Positions 24,047 through 31,562 of a stretch of DNA of 64,000 bases are shown one piece after another; the stretch's first letter is position 1; every line of letters starts with the position of its first letter. The position numbers and the translations under genes were made by a program. The notes beneath the pieces were generated by a model. That model ran no database searches. It saw only the letters and a list, made by a program, of their open reading frames with translations, and was not told the origin of the DNA. Source of the stretch: Halomarina litorea (GTDB lineage Archaea > Halobacteriota > Halobacteria > Halobacteriales > Haloarculaceae); contig NZ_CP100448.1 of the NCBI RefSeq assembly GCF_024227715.1, positions 992,001 through 1,056,000 on the forward strand. Direction: 5' to 3'.

Positions 24047-25072
24047 TCAGTCGTCGTCGGCGGGCGCGGGCGCCTCCACGTTGTGTTCGTGGGCGCGTTC
24101 GCGCAGGCGCTCGGAGATGCCGGGGACGTCCTCGGCGGTGACTTCGCCTTCGGCCTCGATGTCCTCCAGCGAGCGGGGAAACTCCCGGTAGTCGTAGTGG
24201 ATGCCGATGCCGCACTTCGCACCCTCGCCCATGGCGACGGGAATCTGGTTGTGACCGGGCGTCAGGTCGCCGACGGCGTAGACGCCCTCGACGCTGGTGC
24301 GCCCGTGGTCGTCGACGGCGATGGTGCCGTCGTCGTTGAGGTCACAGCCGAGGGAGTCCGCCAGTCCGTTGTTGTAGTCCGACCCGTACATCGGGAAGCC
24401 CCCGCGGTACTCCCGGCGGGTGCCGTCCTCGAAGACGAACGCTTCGAGCCAGCCGTCGTCGCCCTTCTCCAGACTCTCGATGTCCTCCTCCACGATATCG
24501 ACGGGGTGGGCGTCGAGCTGTCTCTGGGTGTCCTCGCTCCACTCGGGGTCCTCGCCGCGCGTGAGGATGTCCACGTCGGGGGTGAAGTTGAGGAGGATCA
24601 TCGCTACCTGCGCGACAGATTCGGAGACGCCCATCACGAAGACGGGTTCGTCGACGAACATGTAGGCGTCGCAGTGCAGACACCAGTGGAGGCCGCGACC
24701 CGTCCGGGGGAGTGGCGGGTCCGGGCGCACGTCGTTGAATCCCGTCGCGAGGACGACGGCGTCGGTGACGACGTCGGTATCGCCGGCCGTGACGCGAAAG
24801 CGCCCGTCGTCGGTCCGTTCGACGGACTCGACGGTCTGCTGGACGTAGTCCGCGCCGTAGCCCTCTATCTGGTCGATGGCCGTCTGCAGGAACTCGTTGC
24901 CGCTGACCTCCTCGGTGACGCCGATGACGTTGTGCGTGTCGAGCATCATCGCCGCGCGGCCGCCGCCGCGGTTGATGACGATGGTGTCGTGGCCGAGTCG
25001 TGTCGCGTAGAGCGCCGCCGTCAGTCCCGCGGGACCGCCGCCGACGACCGTTACCTGGTACTCCTCGCTCAT
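24047..25072 (-). CDS. thioredoxin-reductase-like FAD/NAD(P) oxidoreductase
   Basis: A 341-residue flavoprotein of the thioredoxin-reductase-like fold. It has the FAD motif VVGGGPAGLTAALY (9-22), the redox-active C131-L-H-C134 (WCLHCDAY), and the second FAD motif VYAVGDLTPGHNQIPVA. In true TrxR the motif is CATC; the CLHC version is a diverged form, so the partner thiol protein is uncertain. Start at the ATG at 25072; a GTG two codons earlier is less likely. Its promoter (TATA GATTATAAC at 25096-25104) is shared back-to-back with the monothiol glutaredoxin gene, suggesting a redox couple. Confidence 0.88.
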   Translation of the reverse strand: MSEEYQVTVVGGGPAGLTAALYATRLGHDTIVINRGGGRAAMMLDTHNVIGVTEEVSGNEFLQTAIDQIEGYGADYVQQTVESVERTDDGRFRVTAGDTDVVTDAVVLATGFNDVRPDPPLPRTGRGLHWCLHCDAYMFVDEPVFVMGVSESVAQVAMILLNFTPDVDILTRGEDPEWSEDTQRQLDAHPVDIVEEDIESLEKGDDGWLEAFVFEDGTRREYRGGFPMYGSDYNNGLADSLGCDLNDDGTIAVDDHGRTSVEGVYAVGDLTPGHNQIPVAMGEGAKCGIGIHYDYREFPRSLEDIEAEGEVTAEDVPGISERLRERAHEHNVEAPAPADDD

Positions 25073-25095
25073 GTGCACCCACGTTAGAGGGCCTC

Positions 25096-25104
25096 GATTA
25101 TAAC
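25096..25104 (-). promoter_or_regulatory. TATA element of the TrxR-like gene
   Basis: GTTATAATC on the minus strand, centred about 28 bases upstream of the ATG at 25072. Confidence 0.55.
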
Positions 25105-25199
25105 GGCCCGGTCGCCTGTGTGCCCCCCACGACCAGTCGCCACGGGCTACCGACCGTTACGGTCGAAAGGTGTTTTTGCGGGAAGGCGATACGAGAGGT

Positions 25200-25538
25200 A
25201 TGACGTTCGACCCTACGGCGAGTCTGAGCGAGGAGGAGGCGCGCGAACGCGTCGACGAGGCCATCGAGAACAACGAAGTGGTGCTGTTCATGAAGGGGAC
25301 GCCGCTCATGCCCCAGTGTGGCTACTCGCGACGGGCCGTCGGTCTCATCCAGCAACACCGCGAGGACGTCGAGACGGTGGACGTCCTGGAGGCCCTCGAT
25401 GCCTACCGCGCGGCGCTCAAAGAGCACAGCGGCTGGGAGACCATCCCCCAGACGTACGTGAACGGCGAGTTCGTCGGCGGGAGCGACATTCTCGCGGAAC
25501 TCGACGAACGCGGGGAACTCGCGGCGACGCTCCAGTAG
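25200..25538 (+). CDS. monothiol glutaredoxin (CGFS-like, active site CGYS)
   Basis: A 112-residue glutaredoxin. VVLFMKGTPLMPQCGYSRR has K32 and C40 in the CGFS-type motif read as C-G-Y-S, and IPQTYVNGEFVGGSDILAEL has the TVP-like cis-proline region with Gln. Monothiol glutaredoxins bind and transfer iron-sulfur clusters rather than reducing disulfides. An N-terminal helix of about 20 residues precedes the fold. The ATG is at 25200. It is divergent from the TrxR-like gene and upstream of the sulfur-related PP-loop genes, which fits a role in sulfur or iron-sulfur handling. Confidence 0.92.
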   Translation: MTFDPTASLSEEEARERVDEAIENNEVVLFMKGTPLMPQCGYSRRAVGLIQQHREDVETVDVLEALDAYRAALKEHSGWETIPQTYVNGEFVGGSDILAELDERGELAATLQ

Positions 25539-25575
25539 TATCCACCCCCTTGTTCACGGGTGACAAAAAGGGCAG

Positions 25576-25585
25576 AAAATATAAG
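25576..25585 (+). promoter_or_regulatory. TATA element upstream of the 25660 gene
   Basis: AAAATATAAG is a strong TATA box in a small A/T-rich patch. Its expected start leaves a leader of about 50 bases before the ATG at 25660, longer than the leaderless norm in this window. Confidence 0.5.
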
Positions 25586-25659
25586 CTACAAGTCCTTAGA
25601 GTGAGTCGACCAGTTCCGGTCGCGGCGAGGGACTCGCCCCGGTTAGCCCACGCTACACT

Positions 25660-26268
25660 ATGACCAGTCACGTATACACCATCCATTCGACGCTCGAACT
25701 GCCACTCGAAGACGTCCACGAGTTCTTTGAGGACGCCACACTGCCCGTCGAGATCGCCGACGTGGAGATCACGCGCCGCAACAACACGCTCATCGTGAGC
25801 GCGGTGGCGGCGGAGGACAACATCAGCAAGTACACCCCGACGGCCCAGTTGAAAGCCAGCGTCACGGAGAACCGCATCTATCTGGACGAGGAGGAAGACG
25901 ACGACGAGAGCGGCCCGTTCGGCGGCGGCGGCCCGTCCGGCGCCCCGCAGTGGGGCGCGTTCGGCCAGCAAGAAGAGGAGATGGAGCGACCGTCCGAACT
26001 CGTCGAGTACGCCTGCTTCAAGGGCGACCGGGAGACGGTGCTCCAGAACACCGCGCTCCAGTATCCGATGTTCGAGGTCCTCTGTGACCTCGCGCGCGAG
26101 TGCGAGAAGGGGTCGCTCACCGCCGTCACCGCACGCGACGGTAAACTCGAGGCGACGCGCATCGTCGACGGCGAGGACCGCGCTGCGACCCTCGAAGTCG
26201 TCGAGGACCCCCGCGAGAACGCCGCCACGAACGGCGTCAACTGGCGGGACAACAAGTTCATCAGCTGA
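25660..26268 (+). CDS. conserved haloarchaeal hypothetical protein
   Basis: A 202-residue protein with an N-terminal globular region (VYTIHSTLELPLEDVHEFFE to about residue 70). A Gly/Pro/acidic linker follows (EEEDDDESGPFGGGGPSGAP), then a C-terminal conserved region (residues 110-202) with CFKGDRETVLQNTALQYPMF and two cysteines in LCDLARECEKG. I recognise it as conserved across haloarchaea (DUF7110-type) but know no function. The C-terminal part could be a helical regulator domain. A strong TATA and possible untranslated leader precede it. It is followed by a hairpin and the CysD-like gene. Confidence 0.65.
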   Translation: MTSHVYTIHSTLELPLEDVHEFFEDATLPVEIADVEITRRNNTLIVSAVAAEDNISKYTPTAQLKASVTENRIYLDEEEDDDESGPFGGGGPSGAPQWGAFGQQEEEMERPSELVEYACFKGDRETVLQNTALQYPMFEVLCDLARECEKGSLTAVTARDGKLEATRIVDGEDRAATLEVVEDPRENAATNGVNWRDNKFIS

Positions 26269-26281
26269 TTCCCTCATCCCG

Positions 26282-26342
26282 CGCGCGACACCGCGCGTGG
26301 ACTGTGACCGGTCGCGCCGTCGGGCCTCGGGCACCCGACGGC
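26282..26342. repeat. two hairpins downstream of the 25660 gene
   Basis: CGCGCG / CGCGCG around ACAC (26282-26297) starts 14 bases after the stop codon. GCCGTCGGG / CCCGACGGC with a nine-base loop (26316-26342) follows. They could form a terminator for the upstream gene. No T-run is seen. Confidence 0.4.
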
Positions 26343-26480
26343 CCTCTCACACCGTCTGCGACGACGTCGAGCGACGCGTACCTCCCGCGTCGAGGCCCGC
26401 ACTTCCCGACGCGCCCGTCCCGCACCGTGTCGCGGCACCCCGGGACGGGGCGGACGGCAGCGTCCGTGGGATGTCGAAAA

Positions 26481-26488
26481 CGGTTTAG
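26481..26488 (+). promoter_or_regulatory. TATA element of the first CysD-like gene
   Basis: CGGTTTAG sits 27-34 bases upstream of the ATG at 26515, in an A/T-rich stretch (26475-26512). Confidence 0.45.
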
Positions 26489-26514
26489 GCCGGGTAATAA
26501 TATCTAATTACGAG

Positions 26515-27483
26515 ATGGCAGAGGACTTCCCCGACTACCTCGACGTGGACTACAGCGCCGGCGAAGGCGAGTCCCCCGAGGACTACCCGACGCTGGAGGA
26601 CAAAGTCGAGAAGGCGATCGAGGTCACCCGTCGCGGCCTCGAAGAGTACCGCAACCCCGCCATCATGTGGACGGGCGGGAAGGACTCGACGCTCGTGCTC
26701 TACTTCGTCAAGGAGGTGGCCGAGCAGTTCGACCTGGAGATGCCGCCGGCCGTCTTCATCGACCACTACCAGCACTTCGACGAACTCCACGACTTCGTCG
26801 AGCACTGGGCCGAGGCGTGGGACCTCGACGTCGTCTACGCTCGCAACGAGGACGTCGGTCAGTACGTCGACGCCAACGGCCTCACGCCCGGCGACGACAT
26901 CCCCATCGGCGACCTCAACGAGCAGAACCAGCATCACGTCCGCAACCTGCTGGAGTACGACGAGGAGACGTTCCCGTTCCTGCTCGACACCTACGTCGGC
27001 AACCACCTGCTGAAAACCGTCGCGCTCAACAACGCGCTGGAGGCCCACGACGTCGACGGCATCCTCTCGGGTATCCGCTGGGACGAACAGGAGGCGCGCG
27101 CCGACGAGACGTTCTTCTCGCCGCGCCACGACCCCGACGTCTACCCGCCCCACGACCGCATCCAGCCCATCCTCCAGTTCGACGAGCGGGCCGTCTGGGA
27201 CGCGTTCTGGAACTACGTCGTCCCCGAGACGGTCGAGGGCTACCCCGCGGGTCACGTCCCGCAGTCCTACGACGACCTGCCGAACGACCTCACCCACGAG
27301 GACATCCCCGTCTCGCCGAAGTACTTCGCCGGCTTCCGCTCGCTCGGCAGCGAAGTCTCGACGGACAAGTCCGCCGAGGAACCCGCCTGGCTGCAGGACC
27401 TCGAAGGCACCACCGAGCGCGCGGGCCGCGCCCAGGACAAAGAGGACCTGATGGAGCGCCTGCGCGACCTCGGCTACATGTAG
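26515..27483 (+). CDS. CysD/PAPS-reductase-like PP-loop protein, copy 1
   Basis: A 322-residue PP-loop ATPase. The loop is T53-G-G-K-D-S-T59 in MWTGGKDSTL. Features of sulfate adenylyltransferase subunit 2 (CysD) follow: FIDHYQHFDE, GIRWDEQEARADE, DRIQPILQFDERAVWDAFW, the FRSLGS-type motif and the C-terminal ERAGRAQDKEDLMERLRDLG. Phosphoadenylyl-sulfate reductases share the fold. CysD works with the GTPase CysN, which is not in this window, so adenylation of sulfate is doubtful. It may activate another substrate. It is a duplicate of the gene at 27920-28876, with the C2H2 microprotein between. Confidence 0.85.
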   Translation: MAEDFPDYLDVDYSAGEGESPEDYPTLEDKVEKAIEVTRRGLEEYRNPAIMWTGGKDSTLVLYFVKEVAEQFDLEMPPAVFIDHYQHFDELHDFVEHWAEAWDLDVVYARNEDVGQYVDANGLTPGDDIPIGDLNEQNQHHVRNLLEYDEETFPFLLDTYVGNHLLKTVALNNALEAHDVDGILSGIRWDEQEARADETFFSPRHDPDVYPPHDRIQPILQFDERAVWDAFWNYVVPETVEGYPAGHVPQSYDDLPNDLTHEDIPVSPKYFAGFRSLGSEVSTDKSAEEPAWLQDLEGTTERAGRAQDKEDLMERLRDLGYM

Positions 27484-27540
27484 AACTGCACGAAAAAAGG
27501 CCGCTCGCTCGTGCGCCGCTCCGCGGCGCTCTCGCTCGCG
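27484..27540. repeat. dispersed palindrome and GTGCAG-type core after copy 1
   Basis: GAACTGCACGAAAAAAGG (27484-27500) immediately follows the CysD-like stop. GCGCCGC / GCGGCGC with loop TCC (27513-27529, GGA on the other strand) follows. The same GAACTGCACG lies after the second CysD-like stop (28877), so the duplication includes the 3' flank. Confidence 0.7.
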
Positions 27541-27663
27541 GTACAGTAGGCTGGCGTGACCGCCCCAACAGCACCGAGAGAGGCAGAACCACCAGACGAG
27601 AGGTGGCTTTCCTTTCGCTTGCAACCAGCTAACTCTTGCCCGAACCGTCCACTAGTGCGACGT

Positions 27664-27846
27664 ATGTCCGACACTGGCGCGTACCAGCCACGAATCGAGT
27701 GTCTCCTCTGCAGGGCGGAGTTCGAGCGCGAGAATGGCCTGCGCCGTCACCTGAGCGCGGACCACGCCCGCGAGGACCTGGTGGACTTCGTGGTGCGGAC
27801 GTTCGAGGAGCGTGAGGAACACGGCATGCTCGTCAGCGAGGAGTGA
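27664..27846 (+). CDS. C2H2 zinc-finger microprotein
   Basis: A 60-residue protein with a single C2H2 finger: C13-x2-C16, twelve residues, H29-x4-H34, inside IECLLCRAEFERENGLRRHL. The rest is an acidic helix (EDLVDFVVRTFEEREEHG). Small C2H2 proteins are frequent in haloarchaea and usually bind DNA, RNA or another protein. It lies between the two CysD-like genes, on the same strand, with gaps of about 180 and 70 bases. The role is unknown, but its position makes a regulator or adapter for the PP-loop proteins plausible. Confidence 0.75.
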   Translation: MSDTGAYQPRIECLLCRAEFERENGLRRHLSADHAREDLVDFVVRTFEEREEHGMLVSEE

Positions 27847-27919
27847 GACGACGGCGCGTGACGGGTGCTGGCAGCGCTGCCGGAAGGTAGATGTCTCCGT
27901 GCGGTGATACTATCGTCCG

Positions 27920-28876
27920 ATGAGTACACAGTTCCCCGCCTACCTCTCGCTCGACTACGACGAGGGTCGCGGCCAGACGGCCGCAGACTACCCGACGCTG
28001 GAGGACAAACTCGGCAAGGCCGTCGAGGTGACCCGGACGGCCCTCGAACAGTACCGCAACCCCGCCGTCATGTGGACGGGCGGGAAGGACTCGACGCTCG
28101 TGCTCTACTTCGTCACGGAAGTCGCCCGCGAGTACGGCCACGAGGTGCCCCCCGTCGTTTTCATCGACCACTACCAGCACTTCGAGGCGGTGACCGACTT
28201 CGTCCACGAGTGGGCCGAGAAATGGGGCCTCGACCTCGTCGTCGCGCGCAACGACGACCCCGTCTTCGCCAGCTACACCCCCGGCGACGACGTGCCCGTC
28301 GCCTCGCTCACCGGGGAGAACCAGCGAGAACTGAAGCGCGCCGACCACGAGGGCGAGACGTTCCGCTTCGAGGCCGACAGCCTCGGCGGGAACCACCTCC
28401 TCAAGACCGTCGCGCTCAACCACGTCATCGAGGAACACGGCTTCGACGGCATCTTCTCGGGCGTCCGCTGGGACGAACAGGAGGCGCGTGCTGACGAGAC
28501 GTTCTTCTCGCCGCGCCACGACTCCGAGAAGTACCCGCCCCACGACCGAATCCACTCCATCCTCCAGTTCGACGAGCGGGCCGTCTGGGACACGATGTGG
28601 TACTACGTCGTCCCCGACACGGTCGACGGGTGGCCCGAGGACGGCCACGCCCCACAGGACTACGACGACATGCCCGAGGACTTCTCGCCGACAGACATCC
28701 CCGTCTCGCCGAAGTACTTCGAGGGCTTCCGCTCGCTCGGCACCGAGAAGGGCTCCGCGAAGTCCGCCGACCTCCCCGCGTGGCTACAGGACCTCGAAGG
28801 AACGACCGAGCGTCAGGGCCGCGCCCAGGACAAGGAGAACCTGATGGAGCGCCTGCGCGACCTCGGCTACATGTAG
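27920..28876 (+). CDS. CysD/PAPS-reductase-like PP-loop protein, copy 2
   Basis: A 318-residue paralogue of the protein at 26515-27483. Long blocks are identical or nearly so: MWTGGKDSTLVLYFV, FIDHYQHFE, RWDEQEARADETFFSPRHD, ILQFDERAVWD and ALERPEDYPTLEDK-like spacing in the N terminus. The PP-loop is at the same residues (53-59). The main differences are in the middle (residues 115-160), where copy 2 has an altered acidic loop. This is a tandem duplication with retention of both reading frames, suggesting divided substrates or dosage. It has its own A/T-rich promoter region (GATACTATCG upstream). Confidence 0.85.
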   Translation: MSTQFPAYLSLDYDEGRGQTAADYPTLEDKLGKAVEVTRTALEQYRNPAVMWTGGKDSTLVLYFVTEVAREYGHEVPPVVFIDHYQHFEAVTDFVHEWAEKWGLDLVVARNDDPVFASYTPGDDVPVASLTGENQRELKRADHEGETFRFEADSLGGNHLLKTVALNHVIEEHGFDGIFSGVRWDEQEARADETFFSPRHDSEKYPPHDRIHSILQFDERAVWDTMWYYVVPDTVDGWPEDGHAPQDYDDMPEDFSPTDIPVSPKYFEGFRSLGTEKGSAKSADLPAWLQDLEGTTERQGRAQDKENLMERLRDLGYM

Positions 28877-29056
28877 AACTGCACGGCTTTTCGCCTCGGG
28901 TGCGCCTCGCGTGGCGGCTCCGCCGTTCACGAGACACGATGCGTCTCGTGAGCGCACGAGAACGCAGTTCTCGTGAACGCCACGACATCCGGTTGCGGGC
29001 CGAAGGCCCGCAACCCGCGCACCGCTCGGTCAAAAATCCTGCACGAAAAAAGGCCG
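28877..29056. repeat. cruciform-type repeat cluster and GTGCAG core
   Basis: Starts with GAACTGCACG after the stop. CGTGGCG (28910-28916) and CGCCACG (28978-28984) enclose three hairpins: CGGC/GCCG loop TCC (28915-28925), TCACGAGAC/GTCTCGTGA loop ACGATGC (28927-28951), and CACGAGAAC/GTTCTCGTG loop GCA (28955-28975). Then come GGTTGCGGGCC/GGCCCGCAACC loop GAA (28991-29015) and the core AAAAATCCTGCACGAAAAAA (29033-29052). No gene lies in this 278-base gap. Confidence 0.85.
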
Positions 29057-29154
29057 CGCGCTCGTTTCACTCGCTCACGGCAGAACACACTGGGGAGACC
29101 GCACTGCCTCCGGTGACACACTCATACGGTCTGCGCTCGTAGACTGAACACTTC

Positions 29155-29460
29155 ATGGCGACGACCTGCCAGCTCTGTCGGCGGCGATTTCCCGACGAAC
29201 TGCTCACCGACCCGCAGGCCATCCAGCGCCACCACCTCGTCCCCGAGAACCGGAAGGAGAGTCCGACGGTGACGCTCTGTCGGCCCTGTCACGCGCAGGT
29301 CCACGCGACGTTCACCAACGAGGAGTTACGGGAGGACTACGACACCCTCGACGCCCTCCGGGACGCGAGGCCGTTGCAGGGCTACCTGAACTGGATTCGC
29401 AAGACGGCGAAACTCGACGTGCAGACGCAGACGAGCAACCGTGTCCGGGAACGTCGCTGA
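29155..29460 (+). CDS. HNH-nuclease-like zinc protein
   Basis: A 101-residue protein. It contains C5-x2-C8, the HHLVP block (H26, H27), C42-x2-C45, H46 and H50 (LCRPCHAQVH), the pattern of small HNH endonucleases with a structural zinc site. An Asn between the histidines is not obvious; the ENR and PTV region follows the first block. So it may be an HNH nuclease, or only a zinc-binding relative. It starts at the ATG at 29155 and is on the same strand as the CysD-like genes, after the repeat cluster. Function unproven. Confidence 0.75.
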   Translation: MATTCQLCRRRFPDELLTDPQAIQRHHLVPENRKESPTVTLCRPCHAQVHATFTNEELREDYDTLDALRDARPLQGYLNWIRKTAKLDVQTQTSNRVRERR

Positions 29461-29503
29461 CGCTCGGGGCGGAGGTTCGAGAGACAGAAACGCCGTCCGC
29501 CTT

Positions 29504-29698
29504 CTACCGACCCGACGCGCGGTACTCGCCGTGCTTGACGCCGAGGAACAGGAACAGCAGTCCGCCGACGACCATCGAGGGCAGGACCATCATCAGGACG
29601 GTGCTCGTCTCCATGACGCCCATCCCGAGGAGGCCGAGGGCGGCCACCGCGATGAGGACGACGAAGATGCCGATCGTCCGGGGTCCGTCGAATTCCAT
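29504..29698 (-). CDS. small two-transmembrane protein
   Basis: A 64-residue membrane protein with two hydrophobic segments (about residues 8-27 and 33-54), a short basic end (KHGEYRASGR) and the conserved MEFDGPRTIG start. It matches a haloarchaeal family of small membrane proteins with no known role (DUF7333-like). The start ATG at 29698 is chosen; the open frame upstream reads antisense Arg-rich sequence and is not coding. It converges with the HNH-like gene and follows the 29731 membrane-protein gene on the same strand. Confidence 0.65.
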   Translation of the reverse strand: MEFDGPRTIGIFVVLIAVAALGLLGMGVMETSTVLMMVLPSMVVGGLLFLFLGVKHGEYRASGR

Positions 29699-29730
29699 GC
29701 CTCCGCTACGGGCGAGAGCGGAATAAGAGT

Positions 29731-30492
29731 TCAGGAAGCGGCCGTCTCGCCGGTCTTCGGAGTGGGGCGGACGGTGTCTGCGAGGGTGACCACCGCACCG
29801 AGGAGCCACCCGAGGGGGACGGCGAGGCCGAACCACATGGCGACGTACGCCGCCCCTTCGAGGTCGAAGCGGGTGCGCAGCGCGGTGTTCAGGTCGCCGA
29901 CGACGAGGACGTTGTCGAGCAACCAGCGCGCCAGCGTGAGGCTCTCGGGGAAGACGACGCCCGCGAGCGTCGGCGAGTAGAGCGCCGCGACGACGGGCGG
30001 GAGGAACAGCGCGTTCATCGCCGACGGGTAGGCGAGCACCACCGTCGTCGCCCGCCCGCCGACGCGGGTGAACGTGACGGCGAGGCCGGCGCTCACGACG
30101 GCGACGACGCTCGCGGCGGCGACGGCGAGGAAGCCCTCCGGCGAGAAGCGATAGCGCGCGAGGAGCGTCAGTCCGCCCCAGACGACGGCGGCGAGGACGA
30201 CGGTTCCGGCGAGGCCGAGACGCGTCGTCGTCGAGTCGATGCGCCGGGAGTAAAAGCGCGTCCCGAACCCGAGGAGGAGCAGGGGGTACGCGAGGACGAG
30301 GGCGAGGGCACCCACCACGGCCCAGAGGTAGAACGCGGCGCGCTGGCCGACCCCGGAGGGTCGCCAGCGACCCATCACCGCGTGGGTCCGGCGGAGCTTC
30401 GGGAAGACGATGGCCATCCAGAAGTCGTGCAACTGCTGGACGTCCGCCCGCACCCCGGAGACGATTCCGTACTGTTCGCGCTCGACGACCAT
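29731..30492 (-). CDS. multi-pass membrane protein, unknown function
   Basis: A 253-residue protein with about six hydrophobic segments (starting near residues 50, 85, 115, 150, 185 and 220). The N terminus (MVVEREQYGIVSGVRADVQQLHDFWMAIVFPKLRRTH) is soluble and resembles nothing I know. The ATG at 30492 is preferred over an upstream start at 30573, which lies beyond the A/T-rich promoter patch (TACTATTG at 30531-30540 on minus). I recognise no transport motif. A small two-TM protein gene follows. Confidence 0.65.
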   Translation of the reverse strand: MVVEREQYGIVSGVRADVQQLHDFWMAIVFPKLRRTHAVMGRWRPSGVGQRAAFYLWAVVGALALVLAYPLLLLGFGTRFYSRRIDSTTTRLGLAGTVVLAAVVWGGLTLLARYRFSPEGFLAVAAASVVAVVSAGLAVTFTRVGGRATTVVLAYPSAMNALFLPPVVAALYSPTLAGVVFPESLTLARWLLDNVLVVGDLNTALRTRFDLEGAAYVAMWFGLAVPLGWLLGAVVTLADTVRPTPKTGETAAS

Positions 30493-30615
30493 ACACCCGA
30501 ACTGTACTCGGGCACCCTGAACGTTCGGACTACAATAGTATATGGTGGGGGTGACCGTCGGGCCGTCGGCCACTCGTCAGTTCCCCCGAGAGTCACCGCG
30601 TCGGGGTCGTCGCGC

Positions 30616-31455
30616 TTACCAGGCGTCGGGCGCGAAGTCGGGGTTGACCTTGCGGTCGGTCTCGTCGATGTCGTCGATGGCCTGGACGTCCTCCTCGTCG
30701 AGGTCGACGGCCAGCGACTCCCAGTTGTCGCGGATGTGCTCCTCGCTCGTGGCCTTCGGGATGGCGGTGACGCCCTTCTCGCGGAGCCACGCGAGGCTGA
30801 CCTGCACCGCGCTGGCGTCGTGTTTCTCGGCGACGTCGTTCAGCACGTCCACGTCCATCACGTCGCCGCGGGCCAGCGGCGAGTAGGCGACGAGTTCGAC
30901 GTCGTTCTCCTCGGCGAACTCGCGGAGCTCCTCCTGCGGGAGGAGCGGGTGCATCTCGACCTGGTTGGCGAAGATGGGGTTCTCGGCGGTCTCGATGGCC
31001 TCCTCGAGGTGGTCGGGCGTGAAGTTCGAGACGCCGATGCGCTCGATGAGGCCCTCCTCGACGAGTTCGTCGAACGCGCCGAGGGTCTCCTCGGGGTCGT
31101 AGTCGCCCGACGGCCAGTGGATGTACAGCAAGTCGAGGTAGTCGACGCCGAGTTTCTCCATCGACTCCTTCGTGGACTCGACGACGTCGTCGTGGTTCAG
31201 CTGGTCGATCCAGACCTTGGTGGCGAGGAAGACGTCCTCGCGGTCCACGTCGGCCTGCTCGATGCCCTCGCCGACGGCCTCCTCGTTGCCGTAGGCCTGC
31301 GCCGTGTCGATGTGGCGGTAGCCCATCTCGAGGGCCGTCTTCACGGACTCGGTACACTCGGAGGGATCGTCGTTCTGCCACGTGCCGAGGCCGAGCATCG
31401 GCATGCCCTGGGTGGACGGGACGTCGTCGGGGGAAAGCTGCTGCTGGTTGCTCAT
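30616..31455 (-). CDS. aldo/keto reductase
   Basis: A 279-residue NADPH-dependent reductase. The AKR tetrad is seen as Asp and Tyr in HIDTAQAYGNEE, Lys in LATKVWI and His in LLYIHWPSGDY. NADPH-binding stretches are GVSNFTPDHLEE and KATSEEHIRDNWESL. The ATG at 31455 (MSNQQQLSPDD) gives normal family length, with a CTAATCAG TATA-like element 25 bases upstream; the much longer open frame above it is antisense to the next gene. AKRs reduce sugars or xenobiotic carbonyls; the substrate is unknown. Confidence 0.9.
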   Translation of the reverse strand: MSNQQQLSPDDVPSTQGMPMLGLGTWQNDDPSECTESVKTALEMGYRHIDTAQAYGNEEAVGEGIEQADVDREDVFLATKVWIDQLNHDDVVESTKESMEKLGVDYLDLLYIHWPSGDYDPEETLGAFDELVEEGLIERIGVSNFTPDHLEEAIETAENPIFANQVEMHPLLPQEELREFAEENDVELVAYSPLARGDVMDVDVLNDVAEKHDASAVQVSLAWLREKGVTAIPKATSEEHIRDNWESLAVDLDEEDVQAIDDIDETDRKVNPDFAPDAW

Positions 31456-31543
31456 CGTGTTCCGTTCCAAGGGTGCCGACTGATTAGGCGTTGTGGAAGG
31501 GGAAGATATGGAGTCACACGGCGTCCCCGAGGGCGGAGGTGTG

Positions 31544-31555
31544 GGTAGCGCTACC
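31544..31555. repeat. 12-base perfect palindrome
   Basis: GGTAGCGCTACC, 8 bases after the geranylgeranyl-reductase-family stop (31563). It may be part of its terminator region or an operator for the AKR gene (start 31455). Confidence 0.4.
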
Positions 31556-31562
31556 GTGGCGC

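Noticed and set aside
26515-28876. considered a full phosphorothioation (Dnd/Ssp) system
   Set aside because: No DndA/IscS, DndB, DndD/E, SspB or restriction genes are present; the PP-loop proteins look more like CysD.
28877-29056. considered as a CRISPR-like array
   Set aside because: Palindromes differ in stem sequence, with no repeated unit and no regular spacers; no cas genes in the window.
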